This document shows positions 1 through 5,056 of a stretch of DNA of 6,034 nt, one piece after another. The stretch comes from Thermoanaerobaculia bacterium (GTDB taxonomy: Bacteria; Acidobacteriota; Thermoanaerobaculia; UBA5066). The position numbers and the translations under genes were made by a program. The stretch is taken from contig JAGOBQ010000277.1 in NCBI GenBank assembly GCA_017999215.1, positions 1 to 6,034 of the forward strand, given 5' to 3'. The notes under the pieces are model-generated. The model was not told the origin of the DNA, made no database searches, and saw nothing but the letters and a program-made list of their open reading frames with translations. The stretch's first letter is position 1. The number at the start of each line of letters is the position of its first letter.

Positions 1-197
1 ACGCCTGCTACCGCGTCGGCCAGATCACGTCGTTCGGCGGAGCCGAGAGCGAGAGGGAAGGGGGCGTCTTCTTCGCGGGCGAGCACACCTCCTCCGACTT
101 CCAGGGCTTCATGGAGGGCGCCTGCGAATCGGGGGAGCGCGCGGCGCGGGAAGTGCTCGCGACGATGAGGCTCTCGGAGCGGGCTCCGGTGGCCTGA
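1..197 (+). CDS. Flavin-containing amine oxidase, C-terminal end (5' partial)
   Basis: Only the last 64 codons are in the window; the reading frame begins at base 3 and ends with TGA at 195-197. The fragment carries the C-terminal signature of the flavin monoamine oxidase / FAD-dependent oxidoreductase family: a Y-R-V-G-Q-x-T stretch at the start, then F-F-A-G-E-H-T-S (about residues 23-30 of the fragment), F-Q-G-F-M-E-G-A and E-S-G-E-R-A-A. In this family the segment returns to the FAD-binding fold and contacts the flavin, and the enzymes oxidatively deaminate amines or amino acids. The substrate cannot be told from this piece. The protein ends about 15 residues after the E-R-A-A helix, a normal length. 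A 100-base gap separates it from the next plus-strand gene, so co-transcription is possible but not shown. Family call is secure; subfamily is unknown. Confidence 0.88.
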   Translation, partial: ACYRVGQITSFGGAESEREGGVFFAGEHTSSDFQGFMEGACESGERAAREVLATMRLSERAPVA

Positions 198-244
198 CCC
201 GCCGCCGCCCGACTCCTCGCGCGCGCCCCCGGGCCCGCCGCATC

Positions 245-250
245 TATCAT
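245..250 (+). promoter_or_regulatory. Possible -10 element before the symporter gene
   Basis: TATCAT matches five of six bases of the sigma-70 -10 consensus and is the only AT-rich hexamer in the 100-base gap, which is otherwise almost pure G and C. It lies 47 bases before the symporter ATG. No recognisable -35 hexamer sits 16-18 bases upstream, so the call is weak. The gene may instead be read through from the amine oxidase gene. Confidence 0.2.
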
Positions 251-261
251 CCGCCCGCGGA

Positions 262-282
262 CGGCGCGCCTCCGGCGCGCCG
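262..282 (+). promoter_or_regulatory. GC-rich hairpin directly upstream of the symporter ribosome binding site
   Basis: Two copies of the self-complementary octamer GGCGCGCC (263-270 and 274-281) flank a TCC loop, and the outer C262-G282 pair adds one more, giving a perfect 9-bp all-GC stem with a 3-base loop. It ends one base before the Shine-Dalgarno sequence GGGAGGA (284-290). No T-run follows, so it does not look like an intrinsic terminator of the amine oxidase gene. In the leader mRNA it could stabilise the 5' end or affect ribosome access. The structure is seen; any role is inferred, and chance hairpins are common at this GC content. Confidence 0.4.
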
Positions 283-297
283 CGGGAGGAGCGAGAG

Positions 298-1740
298 ATG
301 ACGACGGCGACGCTGACCTGGATCGGCCTGGGGCTCTACGTGGCGGTGGCCGCGGCCTTCGCGATCCGGGGCGCAAGGAAATCCTCGAGCGTCGCCTCGT
401 ACGCGGTCGGAAGCCGGGACCTCCCGCCGTGGGTCGTCGGCCTCTCCCTCTCGGCCCAGCTGACGAGCGTGGCGACGTTCGTCGTCAACCCGGGCCTCGT
501 CGCCCACTTCGGCCTCGCCGCGCTCCTCGGCTACGGCGTCGCCGCCGGCCTCGGGATCACGATCGGCCTCGCGGTCCTCTCGGGACCGTTCCGCGAGACG
601 GGAGCGCGAGTGATGGCGCTGACGATCCCGCAGTGGATCGGGACCCGCTGGGAGTCGAAGGGGATGCGGCTCGCGTTCGTCGTCCTCTCGGGCGGCCTCC
701 TCGCGTTCGCGACGCTCATCGTCGTCGCCCTCGCGCACGTCCTCGCGGGCCTCCTCGGCGTCCCCGCGGTGGCGGTGGCCGCCGCGGTCCTCCTCTACGT
801 CCTCCTCGCGATGGCGATGGGGGGCGCGACGGCGCACGCCTGGATCAACGCGTTCCAGGCGATCGTCATGCTCGTCGTCGCGGTGCTCCTCGTCGGGACC
901 GCGGTCGGCCAGGCCGCGCCGTTCGGCGGGGTGCTCGACCGCCTCGGCGCGATCCAGCCGTCGCTCGCGACCGTCGTGAACCCCGCGTCCCCCTACTTCC
1001 GGAATCTCTTCGAGGTCTTCTTCTGCAACTTCCTCGTCGGCCTCGCCATCGTGGGGCAGCCGCACATCCTCTCGAAGGCGCTCTACCTCGCAGACGGCCG
1101 CCAGGTGAAGCGGTACCTCGGCGTCGCGATCGGGGCCGGGCTCGTCTTCATGGGGGTCCTCTGGGTCGGCCTCGCGGCGCGCCTCTCCCTCCCGGCGCTC
1201 CCGCGGATCGACCTCGTCGTCCCGGCCTGGATCGGCGCCTCCTTCGGGCCGGGCCTGAGCGTCGTCGTCGCCGTCGGGATCATCTGCGCCGGTCTCTCGA
1301 CGCTCGAGGGGATCTTCCTCGCCCTCGCGAGCATCCTCTCCGTCGACGTCCACCCGCTCCTGCCGGGAGCGAAGCCGGAGAAGGCGCTCCGGTTCGGGAG
1401 GATCGGCCTCGCGGCGATCGGCGTCGTCTGTCTCCTCCTCGCCCGCTGGCAGATCGCCCACCCGACGGGCGGCTCGGTCGCGATCTTCGCCCAGTACGGC
1501 ATCTACCTCCTCTTCACCGCCTCGTCCGTCCCGCTCGTGGCCGGGATGTTCCTGCCGCGCGCGCGGCGCGGCGCCGTCGCGCTCGCGGCCGCGGCGGCCG
1601 TCGCCGTCTACGTCGTCGCTGGCACGCTGAAGCTGGGCGCTCTCTCGAACAACCCGGCCGTCCTCGCGACGTGGGGGCTCCTCGCCTCCTGGGCCGTCCT
1701 CGGAACCTCGCTCCTCCTTCCGGGGCGGCGCGAGGCGTGA
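298..1740 (+). CDS. Sodium:solute symporter (SSS family)
   Basis: A 480-residue, almost wholly hydrophobic protein with the layout of the solute:sodium symporter family (PutP, PanF, ActP, SGLT relatives), which couples inward sodium flow to uptake of a solute across the inner membrane. Visible landmarks are the early Y-A-V-G-S-R motif (about residues 35-40) before the second helix, the G-G-A-T-A-H-A-W-I-N-A-F-Q segment (175-187), G-Q-P-H-I-L-S-K (253-260) followed by a basic cytoplasmic loop, and the sodium-site region A-G-L-S-T-L-E-G (331-338) leading to L-S-V-D. S334 and T335 align by motif with the sodium-binding Ser/Thr pair described in PutP. Length is normal for the family and about 12-13 membrane segments are expected. 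ATG 298 is supported by GGGAGGA at 284-290, seven bases upstream. The stop overlaps an in-frame GTG of the next transporter, implying one operon. Substrate is unassigned; a carboxylate is plausible only because of the AtoE-type neighbour. Confidence 0.93.
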   Translation: MTTATLTWIGLGLYVAVAAAFAIRGARKSSSVASYAVGSRDLPPWVVGLSLSAQLTSVATFVVNPGLVAHFGLAALLGYGVAAGLGITIGLAVLSGPFRETGARVMALTIPQWIGTRWESKGMRLAFVVLSGGLLAFATLIVVALAHVLAGLLGVPAVAVAAAVLLYVLLAMAMGGATAHAWINAFQAIVMLVVAVLLVGTAVGQAAPFGGVLDRLGAIQPSLATVVNPASPYFRNLFEVFFCNFLVGLAIVGQPHILSKALYLADGRQVKRYLGVAIGAGLVFMGVLWVGLAARLSLPALPRIDLVVPAWIGASFGPGLSVVVAVGIICAGLSTLEGIFLALASILSVDVHPLLPGAKPEKALRFGRIGLAAIGVVCLLLARWQIAHPTGGSVAIFAQYGIYLLFTASSVPLVAGMFLPRARRGAVALAAAAAVAVYVVAGTLKLGALSNNPAVLATWGLLASWAVLGTSLLLPGRREA

Positions 1741-1781
1741 GCTCTCCGGCGGCGGCCCGGCCCGGGGCGGTCGCGTCTCTC

Positions 1782-3104
1782 ATGAGGTCGCTGAACACGC
1801 TCGTCGAGCGCTTCCTCCCGAGCGCGCTCGTCTTCGCGGTCCTCCTGACGGCGGTCGTCGCCGTCCTCGCCCTCCTCCTGACCGCCGCCGGCCCCGCGGA
1901 GGTCCTGCGCGGGTGGGGCGACGGGCTCTCGGGGCTCCTCGCGTTCATGACGCAGATGGCGCTCATCCTGATGCTCGGGCACGTCCTCGCGAACACGCGA
2001 CCCGTCCGCGTCCTCCTCGCCCGGCTCGGGAGCCTGCCGCGGACGCCGCGCCAGGCCTACGTCTCGGTCTTCCTCGTCGCCGCCGCGGCCTCGCTCGTGA
2101 CGTGGGGCCTCGGCCTCGTCGTCGGCGCGCTCCTCGCCCGCGAGGTGGCGGCGCAGGCGAGGGCGCGGGGCCTCCGGCTCCACTTCCCGATGCTCGTCGC
2201 CGCGGCGTTCTCGGGGTTCGTCGTCTGGCACATGGGTTTCTCGGGCTCCGGGCCGCTCACCGCGGCGACCGAAGGCTCGTTCATTGCGAAGCAGCTCGGA
2301 CGGACGGTGCCGATCTCGGAGACGACGTTCGCCGGGTGGAACCTCCTCGCGACGGCGGCGACGGTCGCGGCCGTCGCGCTCGCCCTCGCGCTCGCGGCGC
2401 CGCGGGAGGGCGACCCGGTCCGCGAGGTCGACGCCGACGTTCGCGACGCCGGGCCGCGGGTCGACGAGGAGGTCGTCACGCCCGCCGACCGGCTCGACGC
2501 GAGCCGGGCCCTCACCGGGGCGGTCGGCCTGGCGCTCGCGGCCTACCTCGTTCTCCACTTCGCGCGCGGCGGGCCGATGTCGCTCGACACGGTGAACTGG
2601 ACCTTCCTCGCCCTCGTCTTCCTCCTCGTGAGGAGCCCGTTCGAGCTGATCGCCCTCGTGAAGGGGGCGGCCTCGACGGTCGGCGACATCCTCCTCCAGT
2701 TCCCGCTCTACGCCGGGATCCTCGGGATCATGACGGCGACGGGGCTCATCGCCGTCCTCTCCGACGCCTTCGTCGGCCTCGCGTCCCCGCGCACGTTCGG
2801 CCTCCTCTCGCTCCTCTCGGCCGGCCTCGTCAACTTCTTCGTCCCGTCGGGAGGAGGACAGTTCGCGGTCCAGGGGCCGATCCTCCTCGACGCGGCCTCG
2901 CGCCTCGGCGTGGCCCCCGAGGTCGCGATCATGGCGCTCGCCTACGGGGACCAGTGGACGAACATGATCCAGCCCTTCTGGGCGCTCCCGCTCCTCGCGA
3001 TCGCCGGCCTGAAGGTGCGCGACATCCTCGCCTACACGACCGTGACGCTCGTCGTCTCGGGCCTCGTCTTCGCCGCGACGCTCCTGATCCTCGGGGCGGG
3101 GTAG
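1782..3104 (+). CDS. atoE: Short-chain fatty acid transporter, AtoE / TIGR00366 family
   Basis: A 440-residue polytopic inner-membrane carrier of the AtoE family, thought to take up short-chain fatty acids such as acetoacetate or butyrate. It follows the family pattern along its whole length: L-V-E-R-F-L-P-S with a first helix (7-35), W-G-D-G-L-S-G-L-L-A-F-M-T-Q-M-A-L (45-61), G-H-V-L-A (66-70), W-G-L-G-L-V-V-G-A-L-L-A-R-E (108-121), W-H-M-G-F-S-G-S-G-P-L (149-159), a hydrophilic loop (207-240), N-F-F-V-P-S-G-G-G-Q (351-360) with V-Q-G-P, and A-Y-G-D-Q-W-T-N-M-I-Q-P-F-W-A-L-P (387-403) before A-G-L-x-x-R-D-I. Start choice: ATG 1782 gives the length I recall for E. coli AtoE and the expected N-terminus, but it lacks a strong Shine-Dalgarno (only GGGGCGG at 1764-1770). 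An in-frame GTG at 1737 overlaps the symporter TGA by four bases and would add 15 residues by coupled translation. Gene symbol is by family; no acetoacetate genes are nearby. Confidence 0.93.
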   Translation: MRSLNTLVERFLPSALVFAVLLTAVVAVLALLLTAAGPAEVLRGWGDGLSGLLAFMTQMALILMLGHVLANTRPVRVLLARLGSLPRTPRQAYVSVFLVAAAASLVTWGLGLVVGALLAREVAAQARARGLRLHFPMLVAAAFSGFVVWHMGFSGSGPLTAATEGSFIAKQLGRTVPISETTFAGWNLLATAATVAAVALALALAAPREGDPVREVDADVRDAGPRVDEEVVTPADRLDASRALTGAVGLALAAYLVLHFARGGPMSLDTVNWTFLALVFLLVRSPFELIALVKGAASTVGDILLQFPLYAGILGIMTATGLIAVLSDAFVGLASPRTFGLLSLLSAGLVNFFVPSGGGQFAVQGPILLDAASRLGVAPEVAIMALAYGDQWTNMIQPFWALPLLAIAGLKVRDILAYTTVTLVVSGLVFAATLLILGAG

Positions 3105-3120
3105 GGCGGCCCGGGCTACC
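3100..3120. terminator. Small dyad spanning the two convergent stop codons
   Basis: The plus-strand transporter (stop TAG 3102-3104) and the minus-strand hydrolase (stop TAG, read from 3118-3116) converge with only 11 bases between them. GGTAG (3100-3104) and CTACC (3116-3120) form a 5-bp inverted repeat with a GC-rich interior that can also fold as GGG-CGG-CCC. It could act as a shared bidirectional transcription stop, but the stem is short and no T-run follows on either strand, so the repeat may simply reflect the two facing TAG codons. Confidence 0.2.
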
Positions 3121-3871
3121 GCATCTTCCGGACGCGGACCTCGATCCCCTTCTCGCCCGCGAGGAGCGAGACGAGCTTCTGCGGGTCGGTCTCGCCGAAG
3201 TGGTACGGGTAGAGGACGCGCGGCCGGATGGCGCGGGCGGCGTCCGCGACCATCTCGGGCGTCATCGTGTAGGGGAGGTTCATCGGAAGGAAGGCGACGT
3301 CGATCCCCTCGAGCGCCTTCATCTCCGGGACGTTTTCCGTGTCGCCCGCGACGTAGACGCGGGTCTTCCCGAACGTCAGGACGTAGCCGTTCCCCTCGCC
3401 CTTCGGGTGGAACGGGGAGCCGTCGGGCCGCTTCGCGACGAGGTTGTAGGCGGGGACCGCCTCGATCGGGATTCCCGCGACCGTCGTCGTCTCGCCGTTC
3501 GGAAGGACCGTCGCCCCGTCGACCTTTCCCTTGCAGGCCGGTGCGACGACGAGCTTCGTCGCCGCCGTCCGGACCGCGGCGAGCGCGGCGGGGTCGAGGT
3601 GGTCTCCGTGGGCGTGCGTGAGGAGGACGACGTCTGCCTTCGGGAGCTTCGCGTAGTCGGCGAGCTTCCCGTACGGGTCGATGTGGATCACCTTTCCGTC
3701 GAAGCGGAAGAAGAGGGTTCCGTGCCCGACGAACGTCACCTCGAGCGGGCCGGCCGAGGTCGGGATCACGTCCTTCTCGAGCTCGGGCGCGGAAGCGAGC
3801 ACGACGCCGGCCAGCGGCGCGAGCCCGACGAGGAGCAGCAGTCCGGAAGCAAGGGTCGTCCGTCCGTCCAT
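3116..3871 (-). CDS. Exported metallo-beta-lactamase-fold hydrolase (UlaG-like)
   Basis: A 251-residue protein with an N-terminal signal-like segment (R4, hydrophobic 7-26, likely cleavage near A26-S27-A28) followed by one MBL-fold domain. Metal ligands expected for the fold are visible: T-H-A-H-G-D-H-L-D gives H86, H88, D90 and H91; H155 in P-F-H-P-K is a likely third site ligand; A-G-D-T supplies the bridging D177; Y-P-Y-H-F-G supplies H224. The early V-G-H-G-T-L (48-53) and H-I-D-P (63-66) are typical of the UlaG / metal-dependent hydrolase branch. UlaG is a lactonase, but members of this branch have varied substrates and the substrate here is unknown. The signal segment places it in the periplasm or outside the cell. 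ATG 3869-3871 is supported by GAGGAGG on the minus strand (3883-3877), five bases away. It lies 109 bases downstream of the DUF998 gene on the same strand; co-transcription is possible. Confidence 0.9.
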   Translation of the reverse strand: MDGRTTLASGLLLLVGLAPLAGVVLASAPELEKDVIPTSAGPLEVTFVGHGTLFFRFDGKVIHIDPYGKLADYAKLPKADVVLLTHAHGDHLDPAALAAVRTAATKLVVAPACKGKVDGATVLPNGETTTVAGIPIEAVPAYNLVAKRPDGSPFHPKGEGNGYVLTFGKTRVYVAGDTENVPEMKALEGIDVAFLPMNLPYTMTPEMVADAARAIRPRVLYPYHFGETDPQKLVSLLAGEKGIEVRVRKMR

Positions 3872-3882
3872 CGGAGCCTCCT

Positions 3883-3907
3883 CGCGGCCGGTTCGACGCC
3901 GGCCGCG
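3883..3907 (-). promoter_or_regulatory. GC-rich hairpin abutting the hydrolase ribosome binding site
   Basis: A perfect 9-bp inverted repeat, CGCGGCCGG (3883-3891) and CCGGCCGCG (3899-3907), encloses a 7-base loop (3892-3898). In the minus-strand transcript its 3' arm runs directly into the Shine-Dalgarno GAGGAGG (3883-3877), sharing one base. No U-tract follows, so it does not look like a terminator for the upstream DUF998 gene. The geometry would let folding limit ribosome access. The repeat is seen directly; regulation is inferred. Confidence 0.4.
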
Positions 3908-3911
3908 TTCC

Positions 3912-3931
3912 CCGATCGTGATACGGATCGG
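3912..3931 (-). promoter_or_regulatory. Dyad with possible -10 element before the hydrolase gene
   Basis: CCGATC (3912-3917) and GATCGG (3926-3931) form a 6-bp inverted repeat around an 8-base spacer, a size suited to a dimeric repressor or activator. On the minus strand the spacer contains TATCAC (3923-3918), four of six bases of a sigma-70 -10 box, 46 bases before the ATG. No -35 box is evident. It is the most AT-rich piece of the 109-base gap. The dyad is real; operator or promoter function is a guess. Confidence 0.22.
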
Positions 3932-3980
3932 CCCGCGCGTCGAGGGTGGACCCGAGAAGTCGAGGCGGCGGTCGGGCCGA

Positions 3981-4580
3981 TCAGTGAGCGAGGCGCCGAC
4001 GCAGCGCGTACGCGGCGATCCCGATCCAGGGAATGGAGGCGAGGGCGTTCCCGCGCTGCCACAGGCCGACGTTGGCGCGGGTGACGAGCCCCCCGACGCC
4101 CATCATCACGGCGAAGAGCGCCGTCATCGCGAGGAAGACGACGACGAGGAAGATCCTCAGCCGGCCGGAGTCCGGCGTGCGGCGAAGGCCCCGGAGCAGG
4201 AAGAGCGGCGCGACCTGGAGCCCGAGGCCGAGACCGAACCCGCCGTGGCGCGGATCCGGCATCGGGAAGGAGCCGCCGAGGACCATCGCGACGCCCCAGA
4301 GCGAAACGGCGACTCCCGAGAGGACGGCCGGCAGGCGATCGCTCCCGAGCCGGCGAAGCGCGTGGAAGAGGCCGGGCCCCGCCAGCGCCGCCGCAAGTCC
4401 CGCGGCGACGATGCCGGAGTTGAAGATCCAGGGGTGGGGCGCCTCCGCCGCGCCGAGCTCGCTCGCGTACCGGGTCACGTGGCTGTATCCGGGGTAGAAG
4501 GCGGAACCGAGGACCAGGGCCAGGAGATAGAGGATCGGCACCGCGATCCCGAAGCTCAGGAGGTGACGGGGGGAGCGCAT
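3981..4580 (-). CDS. DUF998 family membrane protein
   Basis: A 199-residue integral membrane protein with six likely transmembrane stretches, around residues 8-28, 53-73, 84-104, 114-132, 143-163 and 178-194. The loop after the first helix reads Y-P-G-Y-S-H-V-T-R-Y-A-S-E-L-G (29-43), the hallmark of DUF998 proteins, which usually show Y-S-x-x-x-x-x-I-S-E-L-G at this place. The next loop (P-M-P-D-P-R, 106-111) also fits. The biochemical role of the family is not established, so none is assigned. Size is normal for the family. ATG 4578-4580 is preferred because AAAGGAA lies upstream on the minus strand (4596-4590), nine bases away, and because upstream translation in this frame turns into arginine/proline-rich, non-coding-like sequence. 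Its neighbours on the same strand are the exported hydrolase downstream and a polymerase gene remnant upstream; neither suggests a function. Confidence 0.88.
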   Translation of the reverse strand: MRSPRHLLSFGIAVPILYLLALVLGSAFYPGYSHVTRYASELGAAEAPHPWIFNSGIVAAGLAAALAGPGLFHALRRLGSDRLPAVLSGVAVSLWGVAMVLGGSFPMPDPRHGGFGLGLGLQVAPLFLLRGLRRTPDSGRLRIFLVVVFLAMTALFAVMMGVGGLVTRANVGLWQRGNALASIPWIGIAAYALRRRLAH

Positions 4581-4666
4581 CGGCGGATCTTCCTTTCGTG
4601 TGGCCGCGGTACGAAACGGAAGACAGGGAGAGTCGGTTCGCGGGGGGAGGCCGCCGGGACGGCCCT
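4581..4666. other. Spacer between dnaE2 remnant stop and DUF998 start
   Basis: Eighty-six bases containing the DUF998 Shine-Dalgarno (4590-4596) and otherwise nothing I can assign. The CCGCCGGGACGG area (4651-4662) offers only a 4-bp stem with a 3-base loop, too weak to call a terminator. No convincing -10/-35 pair was seen on the minus strand, so the origin of the DUF998 transcript is unknown. Confidence 0.5.
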
Positions 4667-4888
4667 TCACCGGAAATCGTGGCTGGGCGGGGTGCCCTCG
4701 CGGTGGTGGCGGTCGGGCGGCGACGTCTTCCGGCGCAGCTCGGGGATCGGCTCCGCGAGGCTCAGCCGCCCCGAGGGCCCGGCGCGGGCGGAGAGCGAGC
4801 CGTCCTCCTTCTGGAGGCGCCCCCCGACGACGAGGGCGGGGGAGCCGACGACGAGGGAGCGGTTCTCCACGAAGAGGTCGGGGCGGAG
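4667..4888 (-). pseudogene. dnaE2: Remnant of error-prone DNA polymerase DnaE2 (C-terminal end)
   Basis: Seventy-three codons plus TGA read L-R-P-D-L-F-V-E-N-R at the 5' side (4888-4859), then a stretch ending G-G-R-L-Q-K-E-D-G, and finish with S-H-D-F-R before the stop. This matches the end of DnaE2 (ImuC), the translesion polymerase: the last strands of the OB-fold, usually written as W-P-x-x-F-E-x-x-R ... G-R-L-Q-x-E-G, and a terminal S-H-D-F-H/R. Third codon positions are almost free of A/T: in 4801-4860, 11 of 14 A/T bases fall at the second position and none at the third, so the piece was genuinely coding on the minus strand. Intact DnaE2 exceeds 1,000 residues, yet the PD40 gene ends at 5057, leaving at most 130 codons. 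The frame loses polymerase-like sequence above 4888. The rest of the gene is therefore deleted or displaced. Family identity is recognised from memory of motifs, not from a search. Confidence 0.7.
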
Positions 4889-5056
4889 GCCATCTCGTCG
4901 CCTCGGCGCGCGATGGCGACCTGCCCGGCACGCCCAGCCTCGGCCTCGCGGCGGGGCGCGCCCGCGCGAACAAAGGCGTCCTCGCGCTCGTTCGGGACGG
5001 GACGCGGACCCACCGGGTGAAGACCATCGCTGCTTCGCCCGTCGACGTCCTCCTCG
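4889..5056. other. Unexplained coding-like segment between dnaE2 remnant and PD40 gene
   Basis: This stretch has no complete gene but is not compositionally random. Counting A/T by position modulo 3 gives 24, 11 and 6 for phases 2, 1 and 0. That is a strong second-codon-position signal, in a different phase from the dnaE2 remnant, where A/T-rich second positions are phase 0. The best-fitting reading is plus-strand codons starting at phase 1, giving peptides such as L-P-G-T-P-S-L-G-L-A-A-G (4921-4956) and V-D-V-L-L-V-K-G-C-F-E-Q-G-C (about 5041-5082), which run on under the PD40 end without a stop. The mirror minus frame contains A-G-Q-V-A-I-A-R-R, faintly like the DnaE2 A-G-x-V-I-x-R-Q-R-P region, so a frameshifted and deleted dnaE2 piece is the rival reading. 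I recognise no family with confidence. Confidence 0.3.

Noticed and set aside
247..1461. 404-residue open frame on the minus strand opposite the symporter
   Set aside because: The product is a D/E/R/G/A-rich string typical of the antisense of hydrophobic GC-rich coding sequence; the plus strand has clear SSS motifs and a ribosome binding site.
429..1781. Open frame on the plus strand that runs into the AtoE-type gene and would make an 891-residue protein
   Set aside because: Translation before 1737 is arginine/proline/aspartate-rich and lies out of frame under the well-supported symporter gene. Only the part from about 1782 resembles a protein.
4890..5000. Phd/YefM-like antitoxin, suggested by a minus-strand peptide with E-A-G followed by V-A-I-A-R-R-G
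   Set aside because: Only one short stretch resembles the antitoxin motif; no start with ribosome binding site, no partner toxin and an unfavourable third-position composition.
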